Assembly: GCF_900129235.1 (NCBI RefSeq)
Contig: NZ_FQUV01000002.1
Span: 534,666-598,665 of the forward strand
Reading direction: 5' to 3'
Length of the DNA stretch: 64,000 nucleotides
Source of the DNA: Litoreibacter ascidiaceicola
Lineage (GTDB): Bacteria; Pseudomonadota; Alphaproteobacteria; Rhodobacterales; Rhodobacteraceae
Positions within the stretch are counted from its first letter, which is position 1. The number at the start of each line of letters is the position of its first letter. This document shows positions 29,311 to 38,132 of this stretch, one piece after another. The position numbers and the translations under genes are program-made. The notes under the pieces are model-generated. The model had not been told where the DNA came from. It did no database searches and saw only the letters and a list, made by a program, of their open reading frames with translations.

Positions 29311-30790
29311 TGGGGGCCTCAAATGCGTCGCGCAGCAAGCGCCTGTTCAGCTTGCCGTTTCCCCCTTTAGGCAACGTGTCGCGATGGATGTAAAGGCGCG
29401 GTTGCTTGTAGCGAGCGAGCAGGCTCTGTGCATGGGCGCGCAGAGTGTCTTCGTCGATGGGTGTTTCTGCGGTATAGAACAGGGCGATCACCTGCGTGTC
29501 GGCCTTGATTTCAACGGCTGTGGCGGCGCATCCGGTGAGGCCCTGAAAGTCGTTGAAGGCGGCTTCGACCTCCAGTGGCGACACGCGGTAGCCGCCCGCG
29601 TTCATCATGTCATCGTTGCGACCCATATAGGTGATGTCACCCTCGGCGCTCATGCTCACGGTGTCGGCGGTGGTGAACCAGTCGCCGTCCGGCAGGTCCG
29701 CGTCGAGATAGCCCAGCATCAAGCCCGGATCGTCGCGGTGGATGGCCAGCAGACCGGGGGTGTCGGGCGGCACCGGTTTGCCGTCTTGCAGCACGGCGAT
29801 GCGACGGCCCTGTTGGGGCCTGCCGGACGTGCTTGGTTTGGCGGGCAGAGCGGGCGAACCGGAGATGAAGGTGGAACATTCCGACATACCGAGCGCCTCG
29901 TGAATGTCGGTGCCGGTCTGCGTGCGCCATTGCGTGCGCAGCGCGTCGGGCAGGCTTTCACCCGCGGACAGCCCGTGGCGCAGTTGAGGCAAGGATGGCA
30001 AGGGTGACTTTAACATTTGCCGGTAAACGCCCGGTGCCGCTGCGAAAATACTGGCGCTGTGTTCAGACGCCAGATCGCCCAAGGCGGAGGACAGCACCCC
30101 CAAGGCGGGGATCAGCGTCGTGGCCCCGATGCTCCACGGGTCCATCAGGCCGGTGCCGAGCGTATAGGTCCAGTTGAACGCGCCTGCATGCATCATCCGG
30201 TCGTCAGGCGTCAGGCCATACCAGCCCTGCCACATCATCCGCCGCGCCCAGATGGCGCGATGGGCATGGCGCACACCGCTGGGCCGGCCCGAGGTGCCGG
30301 AGGTGAAGATGATATAGGCCAGCCGGTTCGGATCACCCATGACGGGTGAGATCGGGTCGGCCTCGGGCAGCGTCGTCAGGACCGGCGCGGGGTGGTCGGG
30401 CAGGGACACGCCGCTTTGGTGCAGGATCAGCGCGGGATCGGTTTGTTGCGCGATATCCGTCGCCTCGGGGACTGTCAGTTGCGACGAAGCGGGAATGGGA
30501 ATGAGACCCGCCCAGAGACAGGCCAGATAGGCCACGGGGAAGTCCGGCGTGTTGCCGAGACGGAACAAGATGCGGTCGCCCTCTCTGAGGCGCTGCGCAC
30601 GCAGCCCGCCTGCCACGCGGGTGACACGGGTCAGCAGCGCGCGGTAAGTCAGGATTTCAGGCGCTCCACCGACGACTTCCAGCGCGGTTTTGTCGCCCAA
30701 AGCGGTGGCATGGGACAGCACATAAGCAGCCATGTTGAACGGCGACGGGCAGGGCGTTGGCGGGCCGTGATCAAAGACAGAGAATTGCAT
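29303..30790 (-). CDS. AMP-forming acyl-CoA synthetase / ligase
   Basis: 495-residue adenylate-forming enzyme. P-loop-like YIIFTSGTSGRPSGVRHAH, A-box EALGMSECSTFISGSP, motif DWFTTADTVSMSAEGDITYMGR and hinge NDDMMNAGGYRVSPLEVE, with a C-terminal catalytic Lys in LPKGGNGKLNRRLL. It is most like short-chain or aromatic acid CoA ligases; the true substrate is unknown. The start is MQFSVFDHG at 30790, just before the divergent regulator gene; reading the frame from 31294 would invade that gene. It is the first gene of a minus-strand operon. Confidence 0.9.
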   Translation of the reverse strand: MQFSVFDHGPPTPCPSPFNMAAYVLSHATALGDKTALEVVGGAPEILTYRALLTRVTRVAGGLRAQRLREGDRILFRLGNTPDFPVAYLACLWAGLIPIPASSQLTVPEATDIAQQTDPALILHQSGVSLPDHPAPVLTTLPEADPISPVMGDPNRLAYIIFTSGTSGRPSGVRHAHRAIWARRMMWQGWYGLTPDDRMMHAGAFNWTYTLGTGLMDPWSIGATTLIPALGVLSSALGDLASEHSASIFAAAPGVYRQMLKSPLPSLPQLRHGLSAGESLPDALRTQWRTQTGTDIHEALGMSECSTFISGSPALPAKPSTSGRPQQGRRIAVLQDGKPVPPDTPGLLAIHRDDPGLMLGYLDADLPDGDWFTTADTVSMSAEGDITYMGRNDDMMNAGGYRVSPLEVEAAFNDFQGLTGCAATAVEIKADTQVIALFYTAETPIDEDTLRAHAQSLLARYKQPRLYIHRDTLPKGGNGKLNRRLLRDAFEAPND

Positions 30791-30835
30791 GGGCAGAGGG
30801 CTAGCCCCCATTGCCAGAAGCCGCAAGGGGGCGCT

Positions 30836-31471
30836 ATGAGATCGCCCATGACAGCAAAACAAGAACCCAGCCTGATCCGCCTTGCCCGCGAAAGCGGCGA
30901 GAACAGCCCCGTGGAGCCGTTGAACCTTGGCGCACGGGTGCGAGAGCTGCGCAAGGCGCGCAACTGGACGCTGGAGCAGGCGGCGCAGCAGGCGGGGCTG
31001 GCGCGCTCGACCCTGTCGAAGATCGAAAACGAGCAGATGTCGCCCACCTTCGAATTGATGAAGAAGCTGGCCGAAGGTCTGGGCATCGGGATGCCGCAGC
31101 TGTTCACCCCGCCGCAAAAGGCGCAGGTCAATGGCCGGATGGATGTGACGCGGTCGGATACCGGAGCCACCCATGTGACCCCGACTTATGAGCACGAGCT
31201 GCTGGCGAGCGGGCTGACCAAGAAAGCAATGTTGCCCTATCGCGCCCGCATCCGCGCGCGCAGCATGGACGAATTCGACGGCTGGGTACGCCATGACGGG
31301 GAAGAGTTTCTGTATGTGCTGACAGGCTCCGTGCGCCTGTTCACCGAGTTCTATGAGCCGGTGGAGATGAAGCGCGGCGACAGTTCGTATTATGACGCGT
31401 CAATGGGGCACAACGTGGTGTCGACCAGTGCGGAGGACGCGCTGATCCTCTGGGTGACGTCGCTGGGGTGA
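30836..31471 (+). CDS. XRE-family transcriptional regulator with C-terminal cupin domain
   Basis: 211 residues. Helix-turn-helix at about 32-88 (RKARNWTLEQAAQQAGLARS, then TLSKIENEQMSPTFELMKKL) and a cupin_2 domain at about 120-205 (GEEFLYVLTGSVRLFTEFYE). Such regulators sense small ligands through the cupin barrel. The start ATG 30836 has AAGGGG five bases upstream; ATG 30848 is an alternative. It is divergent from the acyl-CoA ligase operon with only 45 bp between them, so it probably controls that operon and itself. Confidence 0.88.
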   Translation: MRSPMTAKQEPSLIRLARESGENSPVEPLNLGARVRELRKARNWTLEQAAQQAGLARSTLSKIENEQMSPTFELMKKLAEGLGIGMPQLFTPPQKAQVNGRMDVTRSDTGATHVTPTYEHELLASGLTKKAMLPYRARIRARSMDEFDGWVRHDGEEFLYVLTGSVRLFTEFYEPVEMKRGDSSYYDASMGHNVVSTSAEDALILWVTSLG

Positions 31472-31511
31472 GGTCGGACCCTCCGGGGGGAATATTTTTG
31501 CCAAGATGAAA
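31472..31511. terminator. terminator-like element between convergent regulator and aquaporin genes
   Basis: A GC-rich CCCTCCGGGGGG element is followed by AATATTTTTGCCAAGATGAA. The stem is short, but this arrangement looks like the 3'-end elements frequent in Rhodobacteraceae genomes. It lies between two stop codons facing each other. Confidence 0.45.
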
Positions 31512-31524
31512 CTATATGGTGGTC

Positions 31525-32178
31525 TTATTTGCGCCCGAAGAGCCAGCCGAGCAGGGGAATGGCGATCAGGGTGGTGAGCAGTTGCACCGCAACAAACCCC
31601 GGCGCGTGAGAGGGCAGTATGCCTGCGAAGGTGTCCGTCAGGCTGCGCGCGACGGAGACCGCCGGATTGGCGAAGCTGGTGGAGGCCGTGAACCAATAGG
31701 CACCGGTGATGTAGAGGGCCACAAGCGTCGGCACCGAGTCCGCGCGGGCGGCCAAACCACCGAAAATCACAAAGAGCAGGCCGAACATGGCGACCGCCTC
31801 GGCGCTCCATTGGCCAATGCCTGCGCGTGCCGTTGTAGAGAGCTGCAAGATTGGCAGGTCGAACATAAGATGGGTGATCCAGACGCCGAGTATGCCCCCC
31901 GCAACTTGTGCGACGACATAGGCCAACGCCAGCTTCGGGGTGATTTCCCACCGCATCAGAAAAGCCAGCGTCACCGCCGGGTTGAAATGCGCCCCCGAGA
32001 TCGGGCCGAGCACGGTGATGATCGCATAGAGCATGCAGCCTGTTGCAATGGCATTGGCCAGCAGCGCGATGGCAGTATTTCCGCCCGCGAGGCTTTCGCC
32101 CATGATGCCGGAGCCCACGACGGAGATCAGCAACAGCGCGGTGCCGAGCGCCTCGGCGGCAATTTGGCGCGCGATCAT
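31525..32178 (-). CDS. aqpS: aquaglyceroporin-type MIP channel (AqpS-like)
   Basis: 217 residues, six membrane helices and two half-helix pore loops with NPA motifs: SGAHFNPAVTLAF and STSFANPAVSVARS. In Sinorhizobium-type ars operons AqpS exports arsenite produced by ArsC; here the gene overlaps the arsC stop/start region by 4 bp, which supports that role. No arsB or acr3 efflux gene is near. The symbol rests on this context rather than on pore residues specific for arsenite. Confidence 0.82.
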   Translation of the reverse strand: MIARQIAAEALGTALLLISVVGSGIMGESLAGGNTAIALLANAIATGCMLYAIITVLGPISGAHFNPAVTLAFLMRWEITPKLALAYVVAQVAGGILGVWITHLMFDLPILQLSTTARAGIGQWSAEAVAMFGLLFVIFGGLAARADSVPTLVALYITGAYWFTASTSFANPAVSVARSLTDTFAGILPSHAPGFVAVQLLTTLIAIPLLGWLFGRK

Positions 32179-32639
32179 GGCAGGGTTCCGATCGCGGCCA
32201 GTGCGCGTCTGTCGCGTTTGTCGTCCAGCGCATCAAATGCCAAGGCGCGACGCCGCAGGACTTGAAACGCGGTCTCAAACGCACCGGGCTGATCTTTCGG
32301 ACTGGCGGCGGCGGGATCCTCAACGCCCCAATGTGTTCGCAAGGGCACAACCCCGTCTTTGGCGGGCCAGACAGGGCAAGTTTCCCCTGCCGCATTGCCG
32401 CAAACTGTAATGACCAGATCCATCTCCGGCGCATCCGGTATGGCAAATTCGTCCCAACTTTTGGAGCGCGGGTGCTTCGGCGTGATGCCGTGGCGTTCAA
32501 GCGTCTCCAAAGCGACGGGATGCACCTGACCTGCGGGCCTGGAGCCGGCAGAAAAGCTGTTATAGCCCAGATCGGCCAGAATTGCCTCCAGCAGGATGGA
32601 GCGTGCGGAATTGCCGGTACACAGGACGAGGATGTTCAT
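32175..32639 (-). CDS. arsC: arsenate reductase ArsC, low-molecular-weight phosphatase family
   Basis: 154 residues. The P-loop LVLCTGNSARS matches the CX5R motif of LMW-phosphatase-type arsenate reductases, and DLVITVCGNAAGETCPVW carries the two later redox Cys. It reduces arsenate to arsenite. A GGAGG site lies 9 bp before the ATG. It is followed in overlap by the aquaporin gene, giving a two-gene arsenic detoxification unit; no arsR repressor gene is adjacent. Confidence 0.9.
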   Translation of the reverse strand: MNILVLCTGNSARSILLEAILADLGYNSFSAGSRPAGQVHPVALETLERHGITPKHPRSKSWDEFAIPDAPEMDLVITVCGNAAGETCPVWPAKDGVVPLRTHWGVEDPAAASPKDQPGAFETAFQVLRRRALAFDALDDKRDRRALAAIGTLP

Positions 32640-32699
32640 GGAATGGAGCCTCCGAAATCAGTCGCTATGGCGTACCCTGCGCCTGTAACGCGATCAAGA

Positions 32700-33731
32700 C
32701 TAGTCGAACATCGCCCGCAAATCGACGGAGGACCGGTCGCCCAGATCATCGAAATGCGTATCAAGGAAGCCGTGTGCGGCGTCGCGCCCTGCCTGTTTCA
32801 GCTCGTGCAGCACAAACGGGGTTGGCACGGTTTTGGTGGCCACCGACAGCTTGTTCATCAGCGCGTCATCGGAAATCATATGCACCAGCACGTCTTTCAT
32901 CGTGCCGCGCGTGACCTTGCCACTGGCGATCAGGTCCCGCACGAACTGCACCGCCCGCAATTCGCGAAACAACGAGCCGTTGAAGCTGATCTCGTTGATG
33001 CGGTTCTGGATTTCCGTCGCCTTGCGCGGCAGCGCTTCGCGGTAGAGCGGGTTGATGTTGACGATGACCACATCCGCCGGAAACTCCGGCTCGAACAGCG
33101 GGAACAGGGCAGGGTTACCCATATAACCGCCATCCCAATAGGCCTCGACACGGTCGGTTTTGGGGTCGAATATCTCCACCGCCTGAAAGATCGTCGGCAG
33201 GCAGCCGGAGGCCAGAATAGCGTCGGTATCGGTGTCGTGCCGGTCGAATATCCGGATCTTGCCGGAGCGAACATTGGTCGCACAGATGAACAGGTCCGGC
33301 CCTTCGGTGGCGCAGATTTCGTTGAAATTCATCTGCTCGACAATCGGGCGCAAAGGATGGCTGTAAAGCAGCCCCAAACTATATGGGCTGGCCATGCGGC
33401 TGAAGATGTCGATGGCCTGATAAAACGGCGAGGATTCAACGGCGTGGCTGACCGAGCCGGGCGTGACACCGTGCATCCAGCTGTGCAGATGTGACTGGTC
33501 CGAGCCGCCGATTTCGGCCCATAGCCAGTCGAGTTTGGCCTTGGCCCCGTCCGCGCCGTCTTCTATCAGACCGGATTTCAACGCGGCACCGTTCAGCGCG
33601 CCAGCAGAGGTACCGGTGATCGCAGCGATCTCCAGCCGCTCGTCCTCCAGAATGCGGTCCAGAACGCCCCATGTGAAGGCGCCATGAGCGCCGCCGCCTT
33701 GCAGGGCGAGGTTGATGCGTTTGGGGATCAT
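32700..33731 (-). CDS. patatin-like phospholipase family protein
   Basis: 343 residues. Patatin signatures: oxyanion-hole LQGGGAHGAFTWGVLD, nucleophile elbow ITGTSAGALNG and catalytic Asp in YWDGGYMGNPAL, so the Ser/Asp dyad is intact. No signal peptide. It is likely a lipid or polyhydroxyalkanoate esterase. It follows the 3-hydroxybutyrate dehydrogenase gene by 13 bp on the same strand, which suggests a link to storage polymer or lipid turnover. Start MIPKRINLAL is preferred; the upstream in-frame codons fall in that gene. Confidence 0.88.
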   Translation of the reverse strand: MIPKRINLALQGGGAHGAFTWGVLDRILEDERLEIAAITGTSAGALNGAALKSGLIEDGADGAKAKLDWLWAEIGGSDQSHLHSWMHGVTPGSVSHAVESSPFYQAIDIFSRMASPYSLGLLYSHPLRPIVEQMNFNEICATEGPDLFICATNVRSGKIRIFDRHDTDTDAILASGCLPTIFQAVEIFDPKTDRVEAYWDGGYMGNPALFPLFEPEFPADVVIVNINPLYREALPRKATEIQNRINEISFNGSLFRELRAVQFVRDLIASGKVTRGTMKDVLVHMISDDALMNKLSVATKTVPTPFVLHELKQAGRDAAHGFLDTHFDDLGDRSSVDLRAMFD

Positions 33732-33744
33732 GAGGTGGCTTTTA

Positions 33745-34530
33745 TCAAAGTGCCGTCCAGCCACCATCGACGCTAATCGTGGTGCCTGTGATCTGCGTCG
33801 CCGCGTCCGAGCACAGGAAGGTCGCCACACCGCCCAACTGTTCAGTGGTGGCGAACTCTTTGGACGGCTGGCGTTCCAGCATGACCTCTTTGATCACGGT
33901 CTCGCGGTCCATGTCGTATTTCTTCATCGTGTCGGGGATTTGCGACTCCACCAATGGCGTCATCACATAGCCCGGGCAGATGGCGTTGGCGGTGATCGGC
34001 TCGCGGGCGGTTTCAAGTGCGACGACCTTGGTCATGCCGACAACGCCGTGTTTGGCGGCGACATAGGCGGATTTGAACGGCGAGGCGGTCAGGCCGTGGG
34101 CCGAGGAAATGTTGATGATCCGGCCCCAGCCCGCCGCGCGCATCATCGGCAGAGCGACAGCGGTGGTGTGGAACACGGAGTTCAGCATGATGGCGATGAT
34201 GGCGTCCCATTTTTCCACCGGAAACTCGTCAATGGGGGCGACATGCTGGATGCCTGCGTTGTTCACGAGGATGTCGCACTTGCCTGCGGTCTCGATCAGG
34301 CGGCGGGCATCGTCGCCTTTGGACAGATCGGCTTGAATATAGCGGGCCTCGTTGCCGGTGACTTGAGTGATCTCGTCGGCCAGCGCGTGATCTTCTTTGT
34401 TGGCGGTGTAGGAGTTCAAAACCACATTCGCGCCGGCCTTGGCCAGTTCGCGGGCAATTCCCAGACCAATGCCGGAGTTGGAGCCGGTGATGACAGCGGT
34501 TTTACCTTGGAGCGGGGCAGGGAGGGTCAT
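33745..34530 (-). CDS. bdhA: D-3-hydroxybutyrate dehydrogenase (short-chain dehydrogenase)
   Basis: 261 residues. SDR signatures: cofactor motif TGSNSGIGLGIARELAKAG, NNAG in ILVNNAGIQHVAP, and the catalytic Ser-Tyr-Lys set in ISSAHGLTASPFKSAYVAAK. The IQHVAPIDEFP and AICPGYVMTPLVE segments are typical of 3-hydroxybutyrate dehydrogenase, which oxidises 3-hydroxybutyrate to acetoacetate in polyhydroxybutyrate breakdown. An AAAAGGA site precedes the ATG. It forms an operon with the downstream patatin gene. Confidence 0.9.
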   Translation of the reverse strand: MTLPAPLQGKTAVITGSNSGIGLGIARELAKAGANVVLNSYTANKEDHALADEITQVTGNEARYIQADLSKGDDARRLIETAGKCDILVNNAGIQHVAPIDEFPVEKWDAIIAIMLNSVFHTTAVALPMMRAAGWGRIINISSAHGLTASPFKSAYVAAKHGVVGMTKVVALETAREPITANAICPGYVMTPLVESQIPDTMKKYDMDRETVIKEVMLERQPSKEFATTEQLGGVATFLCSDAATQITGTTISVDGGWTAL

Positions 34531-34643
34531 GGGCGTGGTCCTTTTGGCGCAATGTGTTGCCCCTGACATATATTGCTGCACCTGCGAAATGAAGGGCGAA
34601 AGGCGGTGGTCTCGCGGAGTTTACCGAATCTTGGAGTTTTGCC

Positions 34644-35546
34644 TTGTTAGATGCGGGCATGAAAAACCCGTTTGATCCCGACTTCACCGCGCTTTTGGTG
34701 CCTGATGTAATCCCTTCGATAGCGCAAATGCGCAGCGCGGGGGTCACGCAAACTGGCGGGGGCGATGACGACATTCTAACCGGAACCGAGGCTGGCGAGA
34801 CGATCCGTGGCGGTGATGGCAACGACGTGATTGGCGGCTTGGCCGGGGATGACCAGATTTGGGGTCAGAACGGCAATGACCGTATCCAAGGCGGGACCGG
34901 CCACGATCGTGTGAATGGTGGAAATGGCGATGACAACCTTGATGGCGGCGACGGAGACGACCTTGTGGCAGGCGGCGCGGGCAACGACACGCTGCGCGGC
35001 GGATCGGGTGATGACCGGCTGTATGGCGGGTCGGGCAATGACACGATGGAAGGCAACCGCGGCGATGACAGCCTGTACGGGCAGGCAGGCGACGACGTAC
35101 TGACCGACACGGCGGGAAATAACCGCCTCAACGGCGGCGCCGGAGATGACGTGCTGCGCGTGGGGTTAGGGAATGACCGGCTGAATGGCGGCGCTGGCGA
35201 CGACACGCTTTACGGATTTGGCGGACGCGATACCCTGACAGGCGGTGCGGGCGCGGATCATTTCATCTTTGTCAGCGACGGGCTGACAGGTGACAGCGAA
35301 ATGATCGTGAACGACTTCACCCATGGCGAGGACCGGCTGGCGCTGGAAATTACCATGGACGAAGCGGCGGTCGATGTGATGGCGTTGTTTATGGCCCATG
35401 CCACGCAGCAGGGCCCCAGCGTGGTCTTCGAGATGCCGGGCGAATTGCTGGCACCGAACACCAGCCTGACCATCCGCCTGCGCGGCGTTGAACTGGACGC
35501 GCTAACGGTGGATGATTTTCTAGGGCTGGAGACCAGCCTGTTCTGA
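34644..35546 (+). CDS. RTX-type calcium-binding repeat protein
   Basis: About 300 residues from TTG 34644 (GGAG 8 bp upstream); ATG 34659 is an alternative start. Residues about 35-210 are a run of some 17-18 nonapeptide repeats of the GGxGxDxLx type, for example GGDGNDVIG, GGSGDDRLY, GGAGNDTLR, which bind calcium in a beta-roll. The C-terminal part (FIFVSDGLTGDSEMIVNDF) resembles the secretion-signal region of type I secreted proteins. No enzymatic domain and no neighbouring ABC/MFP exporter genes are present, so an exporter elsewhere is needed. Confidence 0.88.
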   Translation: MLDAGMKNPFDPDFTALLVPDVIPSIAQMRSAGVTQTGGGDDDILTGTEAGETIRGGDGNDVIGGLAGDDQIWGQNGNDRIQGGTGHDRVNGGNGDDNLDGGDGDDLVAGGAGNDTLRGGSGDDRLYGGSGNDTMEGNRGDDSLYGQAGDDVLTDTAGNNRLNGGAGDDVLRVGLGNDRLNGGAGDDTLYGFGGRDTLTGGAGADHFIFVSDGLTGDSEMIVNDFTHGEDRLALEITMDEAAVDVMALFMAHATQQGPSVVFEMPGELLAPNTSLTIRLRGVELDALTVDDFLGLETSLF

Positions 35547-35592
35547 CCTGCAGCCAACTGCTCCATCCACATCGCTCCGCCTAGGCAAAGCC

Positions 35593-35632
35593 AAAAAAAA
35601 ACGCCAGCACGAAGCTGGCGTTAAGTTATTGA
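35593..35632. terminator. hairpin terminator, possibly bidirectional
   Basis: Inverted repeat AACGCCAGC-ACGAA-GCTGGCGTT (35600-35622) preceded by a run of A and followed by TAAGTTATT. The stronger T-tract is on the minus strand; on the plus strand it probably still ends the RTX gene transcript. Confidence 0.65.
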
Positions 35633-35783
35633 GGCAGGTTTCATACAGGCAAGAAACCTATCGAGCAGTGACACCTTTATAAGCATTTGACCGCCACCCG
35701 CCAAGCTAAAAGTTTGAAAAGGTTGGAAACCCTGCGTAGCATGATCCTCAATCAGAGCAGGGCGTCGAAGGATTGTTACCGAA

Positions 35784-37595
35784 ATGAAGTCAAACTATTT
35801 CCAAACCGTGCGCAATGGACTGGCCAGCGCCGCGATCCTTGCGGCCAGCGCCGCATTTGCCGAGCCACAGCATGGCATAGCTATGTATGGCGACCCCGCG
35901 CTTCCACCAGACTTTGTGTCTTTGCCCTACGCGAATGCCGATGCGCCCAAAGGCGGCAAGATCGTCACCGGCGAGGTCGGCGGATTCGATTCGCTCAATC
36001 CGTTTATCCGCAAAGGACGGGTGCCGTGGCAGCTTCGCTTCCTCGCATTTGAAAGCCTGATGGGTCAGTCTTGGGACGAGCCTTTCACCCTTTACGGGCT
36101 ACTGGCGGAAACCGTGGAGACCGATTCGACGAATCTCTGGGTGGAATTCAAGCTGCGGCCCGAGGCCCGATTCTCGGATGGCAGCCCCGTGACCGCCGAG
36201 GACGTGATCTGGTCCTACGAGACCTTGGGCACCATTGGCCATCCGCGCTATGCCGGAACCTGGGCCAAAATCGAGACATCGGAAGTAACGCCGGACGGCA
36301 AAATCCGCTTCACCTTCAAAGAGCCGGACCGCGAACTTGCCCTGATCATGGGCATGCGTCCGATCCTGAAGAAAGCGCAATGGGACGGTGTCAGCTTTGA
36401 AGAAAGCGGGCTTGATACGATCCCGATTTCCTCCGCCCCCTACATTATCGACGACTTCGAGGCGGGCCGCTTCGTGTCGCTCAAGCGTGACCCCGACTAT
36501 TGGGGCAATGATGTGCCGTTCCGGCGTGGGACCAACAATATCGACGAGCTGCGGATGGAGTTCTACGGCGACGCCACAGCCATGTTCGAGGCGTTCAAGG
36601 CGGGCGAGCTGAACACCATTCGCGAGACCAGCACCGCCAAATGGGCGCAACAATACGACTTCCCACGTGTCACCAACGGGCAGGTGGTGAAATCCGAGAT
36701 CCCGCATCAGCGCCCCACGGGCATGAACGGCTTTGTGATGAACACCCGTCGCGACATCTTCAAGGACTGGCGCGTGCGCGAGGCGATGTTGCAGGCGTTC
36801 AACTACGAGTTCATCGACGAGAAGCTGAACGGCGAAGAGGGGCTGCCACGCATCGCGTCCTATTTCCACAACTCCGTCCTGGCGATGGAGAACGGCGAGG
36901 CGACCGGCAAGGTCGCAGAACTTCTGGAGCCCTACAAAACCACGCTGTTGCCGGGGACATATGAAGGCTACGCGCTGCCGACAGGCGACGGATCAGCCCG
37001 CAACCGCGCTGGCATCCGCGAGGCGTCCCGCCTGCTGGAAGAGGCGGGCTGGGTGGTGAAAGACGGCGTGTTGACGGGGCCGGACGGCCACCCGTTCGTC
37101 TTTGATATCCTGCTCAAGCAAGGCAGCGCGGAGCATCAGTCCATCGCCAATATCTACAAAGAGCATCTGGAACGCTTGGGCGTCTTCCCGACGATCACCG
37201 TGGTCGACAGCGCGCAATATCGAGAGCGTACCGACGCCTATGATTTTGATATGACGCACTTTATTCGCGGCTTGTCCCTAAGCCCCGGCAACGAACAGAT
37301 GTCATATTGGGGCAGTGACGGGGTGGTCAGCCCCGGATCGCGCAACCTGATGGGGATGAATAGCCCTGCGGCGGAGGCGATGATCCAGACCATGCTGACC
37401 TCCGAGAGCCAAGAGGACTACCGCGCGGCGGTCAAAGCATTGGACCGTATCCTGACGGCAGGGCGCTATGTGGTGCCGCTGTGGTATTCCAACGTCTCGA
37501 TGCTGGCGCATGACGCGAACCTGAAGTTCCCTGACAAGCTGCCGGTTTACGGCGACTGGATCGGGTTCCAGCCGGATGTGTGGTGGTCGGAGTAG
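35784..37595 (+). CDS. ABC transporter extracellular solute-binding protein, family 5 (YejA/oligopeptide type)
   Basis: 603 residues. Signal peptide about 1-26 (ASAAILAASAAFA). SBP_bac_5 features: YANADAPKGGKI, FDSLNPFIRKG, the WVEFKLRPEARFSDG segment and WSYETLGTIGHPRYAGTW. It captures di/oligopeptides or similar ligands in the periplasm for an ABC importer. No permease or ATPase genes lie beside it (a VOC gene follows on the other strand), so it is an orphan binding protein in this locus. Confidence 0.88.
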   Translation: MKSNYFQTVRNGLASAAILAASAAFAEPQHGIAMYGDPALPPDFVSLPYANADAPKGGKIVTGEVGGFDSLNPFIRKGRVPWQLRFLAFESLMGQSWDEPFTLYGLLAETVETDSTNLWVEFKLRPEARFSDGSPVTAEDVIWSYETLGTIGHPRYAGTWAKIETSEVTPDGKIRFTFKEPDRELALIMGMRPILKKAQWDGVSFEESGLDTIPISSAPYIIDDFEAGRFVSLKRDPDYWGNDVPFRRGTNNIDELRMEFYGDATAMFEAFKAGELNTIRETSTAKWAQQYDFPRVTNGQVVKSEIPHQRPTGMNGFVMNTRRDIFKDWRVREAMLQAFNYEFIDEKLNGEEGLPRIASYFHNSVLAMENGEATGKVAELLEPYKTTLLPGTYEGYALPTGDGSARNRAGIREASRLLEEAGWVVKDGVLTGPDGHPFVFDILLKQGSAEHQSIANIYKEHLERLGVFPTITVVDSAQYRERTDAYDFDMTHFIRGLSLSPGNEQMSYWGSDGVVSPGSRNLMGMNSPAAEAMIQTMLTSESQEDYRAAVKALDRILTAGRYVVPLWYSNVSMLAHDANLKFPDKLPVYGDWIGFQPDVWWSE

Positions 37596-37733
37596 GACGA
37601 ATTATAAAAGACTTTTGCTAACCGGGAAGGACTGTCCTGACACAGATGACTTTGTGAGCGTTAGAGAATTTGTAGGGCTTAGCCGCTGACAGCTCTAATT
37701 GTCGCGTTTAGAAATGGTCAGTCCTAAAAGCCC

Positions 37734-38078
37734 CTAAAGATCGTGGTGAAAGTAGAAGACGTTGCCGTAGGCATCCTCCACGGTAAACTGCCTCATACCC
37801 CACGTCGTATTCCGAATTGGATCGGTGATTTTGGCACCTGAGCGCGTAAGCTCCGCGAAGGCCGCATCAACGTCCTCGGTGAATATCCAGAACACACCGT
37901 TTTGGATATTCCCGACTTCTTTTCGAAAAAAGTTGGCACAGTTTCCGTGGCTTACTGCGCCAATGCCGCCTGCTTCGTCATGCCAAGATATTTCGAAACC
38001 CAGATAGTCGCGGTAGTATTCTTGCGCCGCAAGAACGTCCGGGACAGATAATTCTGGGGTTGGTTGTGCAATTTCCAT
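37734..38078 (-). CDS. VOC (glyoxalase/bleomycin-resistance) superfamily protein
   Basis: 114 residues with one betaalphabetabetabeta pair: PTPELSVPDVLAAQEYYRDY at the start, GVFWIFTEDVDAAFAEL, and the closing FTVEDAYGNVFYFHHD where the metal-ligand Glu/His normally lie. The substrate cannot be told; members include glyoxalases, antibiotic-binding proteins and dioxygenases. It is a single gene between the solute-binding protein and the DUF502 gene. Confidence 0.78.
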   Translation of the reverse strand: MEIAQPTPELSVPDVLAAQEYYRDYLGFEISWHDEAGGIGAVSHGNCANFFRKEVGNIQNGVFWIFTEDVDAAFAELTRSGAKITDPIRNTTWGMRQFTVEDAYGNVFYFHHDL

Positions 38079-38132
38079 GCTTTTCGCCCTTCACTCTCAA
38101 TTGGGCGACGGCCTTGCCCGGCCTCAGACTAT

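Noticed and set aside
32262..33494. 410-codon plus-strand frame across arsC and the patatin gene
   Set aside because: Antisense shadow; both minus-strand genes have clear catalytic motifs.
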